64,000 nt of DNA, from the NCBI RefSeq assembly GCF_025860055.1, contig NC_068297.1, positions 18,362,620 through 18,426,619 of the forward strand, in the 5' to 3' direction. Origin of the DNA: Xyrauchen texanus (lineage: Eukaryota; Chordata; Actinopteri; Cypriniformes; Catostomidae). Below the pieces are notes generated by a model. That model made no database searches. It saw only the letters and a program-made list of their open reading frames with translations, and had not been told where the DNA came from. Below are positions 22,277-36,173 of this stretch, one piece after another (position 1 is the first letter of the stretch; each line of letters starts with the position of its first letter). The translations under genes and the position numbers were made by a program.

Positions 22277-23080
22277 GTTCCAATTTGTTTGTTTGTTGAT
22301 ACTTTATTGATCCTTTGCAGGAAATTATATTGTCACGGCAGCTTTAACACTCAATAACAATACATAATACATAACAATAATACCTATATCGAATAATCAG
22401 TAACAGATGCATATTCAAAACAGGATATTCAATAGCAGAATTAATAACAGTATATTCAGTAACAGGTGAATATTCATAAATCATTAAACATTCTGATGGC
22501 CGCTGGTACAAAGGACTTCCTGGTACGTTCAGACTTGCACTTTGGTGCGATCAATCTATGGCTAAAAGTGCTCTTGTTGATCACCCCAAGAGCATGGATT
22601 GGATGTAAGGGATTGTCCATGATTGATTTTAGTTTAGAGAGTATTCTTTTCTCAACCACATGCTGGATCATACAAATTTAGTCCCCACCACCGATCCTGC
22701 TTTCTTTATCAATTTGTTGACTCGATTTAGATCTCCTATGCGAGCACCCTCTCCCCAGCACACCACAGCAAAGAACAGAGCACTTGCCACCACTGTCTGA
22801 TAGACGTTACACAGTAAAGGACGGCAGATGTTAAATGACCTAAGCCTTCTTAGAAAATAAAGTCGGCTTTGACCCTTCTTATACACTGTCTCCATGTGGC
22901 TCTTCCAGTCCAGCTTATCATCAAGGTAAACACCGAGATATCTGTGGCTGGAGACCATCTCTACTTCACTGCCCTGGATGGCGATTGGGATTAACGGTAT
23001 CTTCTTCCTCCTCCTAAAATCCACAACCATCTCCTTTGTTTTTAAGATGTTAAGTTGGAGATGGTTGTGGTCAGGGCACT
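22277..23080 (-). mobile_element. LINE fragment (Rex1/CR1-like), 3' end
   Basis: In minus orientation the C-terminal part of a reverse transcriptase reads LNILKTKEMVVDFRRRKK, then VSSHRYLGVYLDDKLDW, KKGQSRLYFLRRLRSF, ASALFFAVVCWG and KKAGSVVG. After a frameshift near 22670 it continues EKRILSKLKSIMDNPLHPIH. The 3' end has the complement of ACTTTATTGATCC, typical of fish Rex1-type tails. It is heavily 5' truncated and non-functional. The family name is from memory. Confidence 0.8.
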
Positions 23081-24824
23081 GCCTCTTTCTCTGCTACTTC
23101 AAGATGCTACACACTCATGCACAATAAGAGACCTGATTTTAAGCCCCAACATGGATAGACAGTCAGCTAATCAGACACACGTAACTAACCTCTTATCCTC
23201 TTATATATCATCATTTGCTTTCTGTCCCACTATGTGTGTGTAGTGGTACAGGACACAATGACATATTGGAGGTTCTTGTGTGACTTGGAAATGGAAATAA
23301 TTGCTAGGGGGTTTGCTTTGCATAAGAGATCAATGTTCAGAGAGTCATATAGAAGTAGTGTATATTCAAAATCATTTAATGCTTTCAATTCAAGTTGGGG
23401 CATTTTGACAACCATTAAAAAATTGCCCGATGTATTGCATTTCTACATTGAGTAATTGTGAAGCTCTAGATGGATTGATGAATACATAGACAGGCATACA
23501 TTATGGCCCTTTAGGTAAAACAGCAAAACATCATTGATGTAATTATTCAAGGTCATTGCATTAATTGGTATTTTTTTTGTAAGTCAGTAGGGAAGCTAGC
23601 ACAGAAACAATAGTAAGGCTCAAGAGGTCAATGGCCCTTGATCTGGTCGTGTTCTAGCTTATGTCAGGGTGACAGAATGAGATTATAGGCATTCCCGGTC
23701 GGGGAATGGGGGATCCTTAAAACACAGAGCTGATGACCTTTGACTTGTGAAGAGGCCATATAGAGACAAGCACAGAGCAATTAAGATAAGACCCACAGTG
23801 AGAAACGACTTCACTAAACAAACTGTCCTTAGTGTGAAACTCTTCAAATAAACAAAAACATCATTTGCACTATGAGTTAAGATGGGGTGGTTATGAGTGT
23901 TTCGGGATGTGAGAAGATGTAAATGTGATCGGGAGTTTGTATTTGTGAATTTGTTTTTTGTGATAAAGAGGCACGTTTAATGGCAGGATTGTGTGTGTGT
24001 GTTGTTTGTTCTGTAATGGGTGTTAAATAACCACAGAGATGCTCATCAGTGTCAACGGATAGAGTTAATTATCAGCTCTTAGACATCTACCAACGTCTGA
24101 CCATCAGTAATGACAGAGAGAGAGAGAGAAGCAAGAAAAGCTTATTAATCATGCAATGTTTACATATTATGTGTGACCACTTTTTCCATCTATTGAAGAT
24201 GAAAAGAATGAGGCTTTGTTACACAATCTAGTGAGCTGCGTACATAGGTATAATTTTAAGATAAATAGGCATGCTCCAAGAGATAATGGCTGCATTCTAA
24301 AATGTAGGCATGCTGACTTGCTGCCTAAATGACAGTGTTTTTGAACCAATGGAAATCTTTAGCAAACTGGTCTTAGAATGGTTTGAATGGGAGAAATTGG
24401 AACGGCCAACGCCTTACAGGTAAAAGAGCAAATCACATTTTAGGTACAGACAATGCCTGTCAGTCAACTCGAGAACGGCATTAGCTGAACCAACCTTTTT
24501 TTTGTGTGTGATCTGAGCTAAAGAAGCACAATCTATTATATCATTGTTCTAAGATTTTACTGCTGATTTGAAAAATTTTCTTGGATCTTGACCAACTGTT
24601 TTAGAGATTTTGGTCATTCCACATTTAAGTAGATAGGAACTGTAATTGTTTACATTTAATTTAAACAATCAATTGTGAGTCGAGTCTCCCTCATTATTTG
24701 CGAGTTATTAATGTAGCAGTGGCGGCTGGTGCTTATTGTTTTTAGTTTTTGCAATGTTGCTACCAAATTAAGCTGCCAAATTCTCAAACTGCTACTCAAA
24801 CAGTGACATTTTTTTTCTTATTCC
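23081..24824. other. No gene recognised
   Basis: AT-rich intergenic DNA. ORFs are all under 75 codons and none is recognised. Confidence 0.5.
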
Positions 24825-24985
24825 TTTTTGATTTTCTCCCCCTTTCTCTAAAATTTGGAATGCCCAATTCCAAATTTGCTCTAAGTCCTCGTGATGGCAT
24901 AGTGACTCAATCCCGGTGGCGGAGGACGAATCTCAGTTGCCTCCGAGTCTGAGACCGTCAATCCGCACATCTTATCACATGTGAA
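24825..24985 (-). mobile_element. SINE fragment, same family as 19875-20736
   Basis: The tail-side part of the SINE in reverse orientation: TTTGGAATGCCCAATTCC, GGTGGCGGAGGACGAATCTC and GTTGCCTCCGAGTCTGAGAC match the copy at 20317-20736. The tRNA-like head is missing. Confidence 0.75.
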
Positions 24986-25572
24986 TAGAGAATCATACAC
25001 TCATTTCACCCCAAAAAATATCACCATATTATTTGCGATTCTTCTGCCTCGCTTTAGCTTCTGTATTGCCGTAACCTCTAAATGACATTAAACTAACATC
25101 TGGAAAATGTTAGCTGTCACCTGGCCCAGGCTTTGTGCTGTAATTTGAGCTCAAGTCATGAGTGGTGCACGATGTTGTCTCAGAATCTTCTCGAGCGGGT
25201 GCGTTGCTCTTGATGGAACCATGAAGCACCGCTCTCACTCAGTGGGGGACCTTAATACACATGCATACACAATGGCCCAGATACGCTATTTTGTATGTTT
25301 TTTCTGTTATTGTGTCTCTGTTTCTCATAATGGCCCATAATAAGCACAGAAGCACAGCTGCCGTGTTTTGGAGATGGCACTTCCTGAGGGAGTGTTCTGC
25401 TGAGAAATAATGACGGCTTTGATTGGACAGTGGGGGAGAGTGGCAGTTCCTGCTCTTTTGTTCTATTGTGCAGCAGATGAAATGGGAAAAGAGTGTGAGT
25501 GAGAATGTGTATGCTTGTGTTGGGAGATTATACACAGCTGTTGGAGATGTCATATTAAAGAAACAATCTCAC
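24986..25572. other. No gene recognised
   Basis: Short unrecognised ORFs only. Confidence 0.45.
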
Positions 25573-25579
25573 ACGCACG

Positions 25580-25642
<63 letters not shown>
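25573..25642. repeat. (CA)n microsatellite
   Basis: Over 30 CA units with CG interruptions on the left. Confidence 0.95.
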
Positions 25643-25646
<4 letters not shown>

Positions 25647-26028
25647 ATATCTTTCTGCACTACCCTGACAGGCCAACACCCAAAAATGTCAAACATTCTC
25701 ATTTCAATCAGACAAACATTGGCACAAACTGTTATATTTTGGATTTTAAAAGACAAATACACAGGACAGGTGTGAGCAAATATGTAATTTTAAACAGTAC
25801 AGTAAGTGAATGCACAAGACATTAATACATGATCTTTATCAGCCAGCTGATCATTATAATTATGAAACACAAAGTGAATTGAACTGTATAAGCAGCTATA
25901 AGCATCACACATCTCCACAAAAAAGGGTTATACAGATGAGTTTTAGCATTAATGCAGTGAGCTGGCATCCTTTACAATAGAACAGCAGCATATCATCTCT
26001 CTTTCTCTGTCACACACCACACGCACAC

Positions 26029-26032
26029 ACGC

Positions 26033-26079
<47 letters not shown>
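26029..26079. repeat. (CA)n microsatellite
   Basis: About 25 CA units; a CG-interrupted extension lies to the left from about 26013. Confidence 0.95.
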
Positions 26080-26080
<1 letters not shown>

Positions 26081-27073
26081 TTTTTCTGTTTCAGTGAATT
26101 TTCCATTAGAGTCTGCAAAGATCACAGGTTGGGTTGTTTCCTGCCGCTGCAAGAGTGCAACCACAGCAGCTAACCAGTATCTGTTCTCACTGCAGCACAT
26201 AGGGCATTAATAACACACGCACACATCAACTCCTTTTAACCTCTACTACAAGTTACAGGTATATAGACTCACTATCAACGTCTTTGACATTTGAATATAT
26301 ATTTTTGTGTATACCAGGTTCTGAGCGATTCCCACAAGCCAAACAAAATGAGCAGAAACAACTCATATGTGTAATTCCCTGACTTACCATGTATATTTGA
26401 AGATGTATATGAATGGCTGTTCCTCTCTGCTGCTTTGTGATCTTCTCAAGAAAATAAAAATGTTGTCATAATTTATTCCCCATCATGTTGCTCCAAACCC
26501 ACATTGCTTTCTCTCTACCGTGAAACACACAAGCATAATGTTTGAAGAATATCCTGGCTGCTCTTTTCCATATGATGAAAGTGAAAGGGGTCAAACTCTA
26601 AATGACTTGGTGCAGTGTAGGGGGAAGCTACTTTGAAACTGTAGCTTCCCAAGCACCAAGCATCACAAACATCTCCTAACTTAAAATAACTATAGGCAAG
26701 CTAAAAAGTAGTTAGATATACTACACGCTAAGAACCAAATGTATGACCATACAGTCATGGTTACTATGATATTATTTAAGTAAAAACATGGTTAATTGTT
26801 ATAAACAAATAGGATGATAAGATTAAATTAACAAATGTATATTTAATATACACTAATAAAACCAGAAAACATGTCCTATACATGAATCAAAAATATAGTG
26901 ATAAATAGCATTTATCTAGATATTTAGCTTGAAAAGAGAAGGCAAAGTTAGTTTAAGACAGCAGAATGATCTCACAGTTAAATGGGAAACAATAGGCTGA
27001 CTTTTCTTTAGCTAAAATCTTTCTGTGCTGTAAAACACTGCCCCCAGTGGCCAAAGCGGGAAGTGTTGTTGGG
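26080..27073. other. No gene recognised; possible MITE fragment
   Basis: AT-rich. CATAATTTATTCCCCATCATGTTGCTCC near 26470 resembles the ATTTACTCACCCTCATG portion of the dispersed MITE family seen elsewhere. Otherwise nothing. Confidence 0.4.
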
Positions 27074-27084
27074 CGTATGGGCAC

Positions 27085-27276
27085 TGCAGTGGTTCTCAAC
27101 CCTGTTCCTGGAGGCCCCCCAACACTGCACAATTTGTATATCTCCCTTTTCTGATACACCGAATTCAGGAGTCTCCACTGATGAGCTGATATGTTGAATC
27201 AGGTTTGTTTGATTAAGCAGGTATCCAAAATGTGTAGTGTTGGGTGGGCTCCAGGTAAGGGGTTGAGAACCACTGC
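27085..27276. mobile_element. 192-bp MITE with 11-bp flanking direct repeats
   Basis: The ends are inverted: TGCAGTGGTTCTCAACC at the left and GGTTGAGAACCACTGC at the right. The same sequence CGTATGGGCAC flanks both sides (27074-27084 and 27277-27287). CAGTGGTTCTCAA resembles hAT-type termini, but hAT duplications are usually 8 bp. No ORF. Confidence 0.8.
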
Positions 27277-27287
27277 CGTATGGGCAC

Positions 27288-28074
27288 ATATGAGCATTTT
27301 CCATTTGTAACATCCATTGAGGGGAGACAAAAGCTTGTTGTAGTTGTAAAGCGAGACATTCATTTAGTCATTTACATATTTGCAGTAGTTTATTTTACAC
27401 ATACAGACTGATTTTATGCAGTCAATCGGTTTTGCTGTTCATTATCAACTGCATATCAATTATTGTGGTTTGCACATTTTTGGCCATGTTTTTTTGCCAT
27501 ATTCAGGCGCAAAAACAGTGCCAAAATTGTAAGTGCGAAAAAAAGGAAGACAAATAAACATCAAATTTACTTTGTGTTAATATGCAATTGCAGATTCACA
27601 ACACATGAATTAGACTTATGTAAAGCATTAAAGTATTACTTAAAATGTGTTTCTTACGCTTGCAACTTGATTTACACCTTTACAAAACGTTCTGTGCGCA
27701 TTCAATTTATTTTTACACTTGCAATTTCAGTTATGCTTTTACAAGTCTTACACTGACCATGCAAATCATTTAGGCACTATTTTACCTTCATACACCTGGT
27801 TCTCGAAACGTGTGTCTATGGGTGTGTGAGAGTGTGTGTGTGCCTTTAGACTTTAGCTAAATGAAGCACGGAACAGAAGGTGTAGTTTCTTGAAATATGA
27901 GGGTAATAATTTTACACAAAAAAGAGAACCATGCTACATGCTAAGTGACCATGCTAACTTGCATATGTGCTTGTCGACATATTGCTAGTTCATCTGTCTT
28001 TGCTTCGACAAACATTGGTGAGTCACGCAAACACTTTCTTTCAATCTAACAGTCATTGTAATCCTACAATCCTT
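27288..28074. other. No gene recognised
   Basis: AT-rich intergenic DNA up to the 1.5-kb inverted-repeat element. Confidence 0.5.
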
Positions 28075-29576
28075 GGTCAGGGTATATTCTGGCAAACCGT
28101 TTGCCAATCACGTCTAGCAATCGGCAAAGCAAAATGTGGCACACGCCATTTACCAACAAGCGATGGGTAACTCGCAAAGCACGATGTTTCTTCCCGTTTT
28201 CCCAGCACGATACCATAGAACGGCATAAAGAGGGGTGAGAAGTAAGAGGTGGGGCACCAGTTAAAACATTTCAAAGTTAAAGTTCACACAAACAGGTATT
28301 AATAGACAAGTTTTAGTCAATAAATATTGATTATTTATAGCTAAATCCAGTGTTAAAGTAGAACACAAACAATCTGCTGGCTATATTTGGAACATTATAA
28401 ATCCAAAAAGCTCTGATAAACTATATGATATTTCCATATCTATAAGTAAACCGCGTAATTTAAATGCAGTGGGTGCACTTCTAACTCAGCTTAGTCGGTA
28501 CCATGAGTTTATCAGCATATGAAAACGTTATAAAGAGCATGTATGAAGATGGACACACAGATATGGAAATATCATATAGTTTATCAGAGCTTGGTATGCA
28601 GAGGGGGAATTCAGAGCGAAATTTAAATTACGCGGTTTACTTTATGAACTGCACTAACGTTACATATTTCCGGTAAAATCTCATTCGGATTTATTTAAAC
28701 ACACACATTAACATACTTCAGAAAGGGTCTTGGGATCCCAGACAAATCAAAGTTTGGTCTGCTCATGCAATCCCAGTGATACCAGCCTTTGCAACTGACA
28801 CATTCAATCAAATATTCAACTTAAAAATATATAGCCTAATAAAATGACATTTACAACAAACCTGTATTATTAAAACTATATCAACTGTAATGTTCAAAAC
28901 AAAGTGAAAAATAAAAGTGTCTCCTTTATCTGGTTTACAGGGATATTTAGGCATAAGTCATCTTGTTTGGAAAATAATCAAGGTTATACATTAGGCTATT
29001 TGTTTATCACTCATGGCCCATTAAGATAATACAAATATTTAAAGTAGCCTACATTGTTTTCATGCTTGTGTGCAATTTAAGAAATATAGGCTAACACAAT
29101 AAATTCAATACCCAGATTAGGAGTGCTTCTGCAAAATTCTAAAAACTCATCATCTTCTCTCAGTTATTTTGACAGCTCCAGGTAATCGCGAGCCGGTGTA
29201 GCTACTTAAGCCCCTGAACGAATACGTGGAAGTGACCGTACACTTTGGTTTTATAATGTTCCAAATATAGCCAGCAGATTGTTTGTGTTCTACTTTAACA
29301 CTGGATTTAGCTATAAACAATCAATATTTATTGACTAAAACTTGTCTATTAATACCTGTTTGCGTGAACTTTAAATTTGAAATGTTTTAACTGGTGCCCC
29401 ACCTCTTACTTCTCACCCCTCTTTATGCTGTTCTATGGTATCGTGCTGGGAAAACGGGAAGAAACATCGTGCTTTGCGAGTTACCCATCGCTTGTTGGCA
29501 AATGGCGTGTGCCACATTTTGCTTTGCCGATTGCTAGACGTGATTGGCAAACGGTTTGCCAGAATATACCCTGACC
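28075..29576. mobile_element. 1.5-kb DNA transposon with 327-bp terminal inverted repeats
   Basis: Bases 28075-28401 and 29250-29576 are inverted copies differing at only a handful of positions; both start GGTCAGGGTATATTC when read inward. The same 6-bp sequence ATCCTT flanks both ends (28069-28074 and 29577-29582). This is the structure of a cut-and-paste DNA transposon with long inverted ends. There is no full transposase; a 57-codon ORF inside may be a transposase remnant. Superfamily unresolved. Confidence 0.85.
28503..28676 (+). pseudogene. 57-codon ORF, possible N-terminal remnant of an integrase/transposase
   Basis: The ORF starts MSLSAYENVIKSMYEDGHTD and continues MEISYSLSELGMQRGNSERN before a stop at 28676. 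The pattern of a short helix, a glycine turn and an EIS.SL helix ending in GxxRGxSERN is like the N-terminal helix-turn-helix seen in some fish integrase-type transposon proteins, from memory. The catalytic part is absent. Two stretches of this region (28559-28591 and 28621-28641) are also present upstream in reverse complement. Confidence 0.35.
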
Positions 29577-29582
29577 ATCCTT

Positions 29583-30334
29583 CCTCCATCTCTCATTCCA
29601 TATGTACTCATCAAAGAGAGAGAGCAGAGGACGACAGGAGACATTTGGTCGTTGTGATCGTCCGCCGTGAAATTGGCCCTTCGGCATGGATGATCGAACA
29701 TAAGTCACAAACGGTCGTCGGTGAGCTGTGAGGTGTTGGATTTCTGTGTTTATTACTTATAAGGAAGCAGTGGGAGGGGAAACCGGACCCAACCATGAGA
29801 ACTGAAACAGGCTTGTGTCTGTCAGACAGACACCACCTTCAGCTCAATGTTGCAGGATAGAATTCAGTCCAGCTCAATATCTCCCTCTTAAGAAAGACAT
29901 TTAACCAGAAAAACTAGAACTAGAAAAAAAAGGTTTGTCATTTTGAAATGTAAGTAGTGCGAATAGTATGTTTACACTGAATACGCAACAAAAAGAAGGA
30001 TGATGCACTTTTTCAACTGTTAAAATGGAGTGTGGAATGTTAAGCTGTGTCCCAAACGACATACTACTTTATGCATTTGTGTGGTAAATAAAATGAAGTG
30101 TTCCATTTGGGACATTACTATACTTTTAAAATTCATACACAACATGGCTGAGTGCATAGTAAATTTTGTAAGTGCATAGTGTATAGTGTATCATTTAGGA
30201 CACAGCTCTTATGTCATAAACATTTGGGACAAAATGAGGGTGAGGAAATGATGACAGGATGTTTTGTGGTAAACTACAGTTTGTCAGATTTAATTAATTC
30301 ACTGAGTTAAAAATGAACCCTAATATTCTTCTAG
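29583..30334. other. No gene recognised
   Basis: No supported feature. A 98-codon ORF at 29435-29731 overlaps the transposon arm and is not protein-like. Confidence 0.5.
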
Positions 30335-30972
30335 TGAAATGTTCACCTAAAAATAAAAATGATCTCATCCCACATGTGTGTTGACTTTCTTCTTGTGCAG
30401 AACCCAAATGAAGATTTTTAGAAGCAAATTTCAGCTCTGTAAGTCCATACAATGCAAGTGAATGGTGCCCAAATCTTTGAAGCTCCAAAAAGCACATAAA
30501 GGCAACATAAAAGTAATCCATACTACTCCAGTGGTTAAATCTATGTCTTCAGAAGTGATTTTGGAGTCTGTAGGAACGACCCTGATTTCAAGCATAATTA
30601 CACTTCCCAGTTCTTGACGTATTCACTAAATCGCTCTAGGAAGTTTAATCGAACTTGAAATATTGATCGCCAAGGAGTTACATTATATTTTGGTCTGTTC
30701 TCATCCAAAACTGATTGTATAGCTTCAGAAGACATATATTTAACCACAGGAGTCGTATGGACTACTTTTATGAGGATGTGCTTATATGTGCTTTTGAGAG
30801 CTTAACAATTTTGGTCACCATTCATTTGCATTGTGTGGACCTACAGAGCTGAGATATTCTTCTAAACACTTTGTGTTCAGCAGAAAAAAGAAAGTCATAC
30901 ACATCTGGGAAGACATGAGTGTGAGTAAATGATGAGAGCATTTTCATTTTTGTGTTAACTATTCCTTTAATC
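30335..30972. mobile_element. Palindromic MITE, near full length
   Basis: The left half has TTCACCTAAAAATAAAAATG, CCCACATGTGTGTTGACTTTC, TTAGAAGCAAATTTCAGCTC and GCAAGTGAATGGTG. The right half repeats these in reverse complement, ending GTTAACTATTCCTTTAA. It is a non-autonomous fold-back element with no ORF, of the same family as copies at 7195, 31445, 34100, 36174 and 41372/47265. It may be an Angel-type teleost MITE. Confidence 0.7.
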
Positions 30973-31384
30973 AATTAAACAGCCTGTTTGGGAATCTCCT
31001 TCTTCCCCCCTTCTCTCTGACTTCCCATTGGGTCAGTACATGATTCATTAGGTCAGGTGAGATTTTATCATGTTTGTTTGACATGCTATGCTACTTTTTT
31101 TAGACAACAAATGAATCAGTGCCTGTTCAAAATTGATAAATCTACTCAATGAGCAAACCACAAGTCAAGCTCGCAAATTTGATTGCCAGTAATTTACAAA
31201 AGGCATTCATTTGTAATAAAAAACACTTGACCATGTCACACATACAGTCACAGTTCTGCCTACACTGCCATTATATCTCATTTAACATAAATATAAGATT
31301 ATTTTATTCATAGGGGAGACTGGGGCTAGTTGTCACACTGTTGTTAGAAAGGCTCTTAGTAACAACAAGATTTTAAAGGAATAC

Positions 31385-32140
31385 TTCAAACAAAACCACT
31401 GTGTGGTTGTGATAACAATCATGTGTGTAGATCTGGACCTTTGACTTAAAGGAATAGTTTAACTAAAAATGAGAATTCTCTCATTATTAATTTACCCTGA
31501 TACCATCCCAGATGTGTATGACTGTCTTTCTTCAGCAGATTAATAAAGATTTTTAGAAGACGATATAGCTCTGTCAGGTCCTTATAATGTAAGTAAATGG
31601 GTGCCAGCAATTTGACGGTCTAAAAGTCACATATAGGCAGCATAAAAGTAATCCATGCAACTCCAGTCAATCAATGAATGTCTTCTGAAGCAAATCAATC
31701 TAAGTAACTCAAACGTTATTACGTTTTAAAAAGCGTTTCCTGCCAGCAGTCCTGCCTGGAAGCACGTCAGCAAGTTCACACGAGAATTTGGAAGCGGCAC
31801 TTATTTACAACAGAAGAATGAACGTCATGCGAGAGTTCGGCCATTTCAAACAGCATCAGAGCTCAGACAGAAGTGGTGATTTAAAGTTATAAACATTTTA
31901 ATTATTGACTAGCTCCTTACATTAACCAATCAATTCAATTCAGAAGACATTAATAAATCGACTGGAGTCGCATGGATTACTTCTATGCTGCCTTCTATGT
32001 GCTACACATCTGGGATGGTATCAGGGTAAATGAATAATGAGAGAATTCTCATTTTTAGTTAAACTATTCCTTTAAGTTAAAGGTCCAAATCTACACACAT
32101 GATTGTTATCAATACCAGTGGTTTTGTTTGTTGGTTTCAA
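31385..32140. mobile_element. Palindromic MITE with inverted flanks
   Basis: The core (about 31450-32078) is another copy of the dispersed MITE, with AAAGGAATAGTTTAACTAAA at one end and its complement at the other. Unusually, the inverted match continues outside the MITE: ACAATCATGTGTGTAGAT (31415-31432) pairs with its complement at 32089-32106, and CAAAACCACT (31391) with AGTGGTTTTG (32117). Arms are about 120-130 bp. Confidence 0.7.
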
Positions 32141-34095
32141 ACACCTATTTCAGAACTTGTAATTAAAATAATTTTTGTGAATTCTATCCTTTCAAAAAAA
32201 ATTACAATTTAATTATGTTTTTGCAATAGCTGTTGGGTAAACAAGGGAACACATAAAATCTACACTGTCATACATTTAGGCAAAAGTCAGCTATACTCAT
32301 GGCAAGGTCTAACGTGAAGGTACATTTTAAAATAAATGTTTTAACTTTGCTCTTAGGACAAATGTCAGGTCGAGGGGCAAGTTGTCACATGTGATTTACC
32401 AGTGCTATTTGTATGTGCAATTTCTGCATGCCATAAAAATGGCATGAAATGTTTGCATGTTAATTGTAACTTTTTTTTTTTTGCCATTACATTAATTGTT
32501 TTGTGTTATATGAACATTTTCTTTCTAAATTGTGCTAAAAGAATATATTAAGCCATTCAATGGATAGAATATGCTATTAAATGTATATAATATGCTATTA
32601 AATGTATATAATATGCTATTAAATGACAATTAAAGTTTTCATTGTGACAAGTTAAAACAACACAACTTCAATAAAAGCCAAGACCTATACGGCATTCAAG
32701 AAATCATTAAAATGATTTTTTGACAAGTACAATTGCAGAGACTATTATAATATGCTAAAGTTATGCCAGACTGTGTCTTGACTGGAGCCATTAATGATTC
32801 TCCATAATTTACACTGTGGTCTTTAACTAATTGCTTTTGTGTCACAGGTTTCACAATACTCTGAGACCGCAATCGTGATGACCTCTCACCTTTAACCTAC
32901 CATGTGAAATGCCCATGATGGCTTTTTGTAGCTGCTTCTCTGAGCTGTGTAATATAAGCTAAACAAAACAGATACAACAGGACAACCTCATCCAACCAGT
33001 CAGCAACATTCGGACACTGCAGTCAATAAGGGGTATTTGATATGCTATGCTATAACTCACTTCCACCTGGACACACACCTTGAAGTATTTATGTTCACCT
33101 AAATGACACAAGACACTCTGGTTTTCTTATACATTCCGAAGTAAGAGAGATATAAGTAAAATAAACAAGCAGTTCCACAAACCCTTAAAAAAACCTCAGC
33201 CTTTAGGTTTGAACTAAAAGGACTTTCAACCAACCAGTGAATCCCCCAGAATATCTTAGCTATTATTGGTTTAACATTATGTACTACACAATAAATCATG
33301 TTCTATGCAGCATTCCAAAGGACTTTCCAAGATCAAAAGTGCCCCCTACAGGATACTGCTTAATCTCACTTCTTTCTGTAGACCCGCACATGCAGTGAAG
33401 CAACTGAACATATCAAACATTTTGCGTTTAGGACACATGATTGAAGCCAATTCATAAAAACTAGTAATTAAAAAGAAAAATAGAAAAAGTGCTAAAGTAA
33501 AAATAGGGTATGTTAGAAAAGCTCAAGACATTTAATGGGAGATATTCAGAGTCAAGGTCACAAAACAGATGCTGAGTGTATCCGTTAAGGCTGTTGCACT
33601 CCAAAAGAACTATACAAGGAACAAAGGATCTTTCAAAGTGACTTGTATAGTTGCACAAACAGAGGTGTTAAAAGTAAAGAGAAAATATGCTTTAGAAATT
33701 CTATTCTATTATTATATATTAGAATATTATATTAAAATTATGATACTGTCAAAAAAAGATTATATATTAAATTTACTTAACTTTTGAAATTGATGAAAAC
33801 AAGAGACAGTGGATTTTTTGTTCTTTTTTGATTCACAAACTTAGTAAAGAAACTTGTTTAACCACAAATTTCAGAATGTCCTTACTTTGTTAGTCTTTAG
33901 GACACATCAGATGCTCTAATGAAACCAAAATACTGAAATCAGTAACCTAGCTGAAAATGACATCTGTTGCAGGGCTCCCTGTTCTTCAACAAACTCTCCA
34001 GTGATGAAATAACGACTTTCGTCTTAAAGAGGATATTATAGCCTCTTATTTATTTCTGAAGAAATAACAGACTATTTTGGTCTGTTTTATTCTGT
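32141..34095. other. No gene; short 24-bp tandem repeat
   Basis: AT-rich. At about 32567-32626 the unit ATATGCTATTAAATGTATAT occurs three times in tandem. No coding exon recognised. Confidence 0.5.
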
Positions 34096-34099
34096 TTTT

Positions 34100-34372
34100 T
34101 GAAGGGATAGTTCACCTACAAATGAAAATTCTTTCTACATTTAATCACACTCATGTTGTTCCAAAATCATATGATGATTTTTCTCCCATGTAACACAAAA
34201 GGAGGATTTAGGCAGTATGTTAGTCTTAATCACCATAAACTTATAGAATAAATGGTGACTGGGGCTATCCTTCTGCCTAACAATTATTTTAGTGTTTCAT
34301 GAAAGGAAGTCATGTACTGTAGGTTTGGAATTACAACTATTTTTTGTTGAACCATCCCTTTAAGAAGTATTA
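34100..34372. mobile_element. Short MITE copy
   Basis: It begins GAAGGGATAGTTCACCTACAA and ends ACCATCCCTTTAAG, the inverted end. About 270 bp, shorter than the 640-bp relatives. No ORF. Confidence 0.65.
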
Positions 34373-34504
34373 CCAAGGTCAAGAGTAAAAAGCTAGTTTA
34401 CTGGGTGCAAAGGCCATGAACAAGATACCAAACTACACTTTTAAAATGTATTTTACCATTTAGTTCTTGGCAACAGATATAGAAAGGCAGATGCACATAT
34501 GAAT

Positions 34505-35817
<1,313 letters not shown>

Positions 35818-36150
35818 TATGGTGGCTCAGCAGTTAGCACTGTCGCCTCACAGCAAGGAGGACCTAGGTTCGAGTCCTGGCTCAACTAGGGCCTTTCTGT
35901 GTGGAGAATGCATGTTCTCCCCGTGTTTGTGTGGGTTTCCTCCGGGTGCTCCGGTTTCCCCCACAAGTCCAAAAACATGCAGGTTAAGTGGATTGGAGAC
36001 TCTAAATTGCCCTATATGTGTGTGGATGAGAGTCTCCCAGCCACTGTGGGTTGTGTCAGGAGGGCATAAAAACTTGTGCCAAATCAAATATATATGTGGA
36101 CTATCACGAAGAGGACCCTGCACCTATGCGGGACAAATGCTAGGAATGGG
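35818..36150 (+). mobile_element. DANA/mermaid-like SINE
   Basis: The tRNA-like head GGTGGCTCAGCAGTTAGCAC and CTGTCGCCTCACAGCAAGGA leads to a B box GGTTCGAGTCC (35868-35878). The body has TGTGTGGAGAATGCATGTTC, GTGGGTTTCCTCCGGGTG and CTCCGGTTTCCCCCACA, the conserved words of the zebrafish/cyprinid DANA family. The right end is approximate. This is one of the best indications that the host is a cyprinid-type fish. Confidence 0.85.
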
Positions 36151-36173
36151 AGAACATGGCCTCTTTACCATGT

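Noticed and set aside
28077..28274. Two identical 65-codon ORFs (28077-28274 minus and 29377-29574 plus) as a gene pair
   Set aside because: They are the same terminal inverted repeat read twice; identity reflects the repeat, not a conserved protein.
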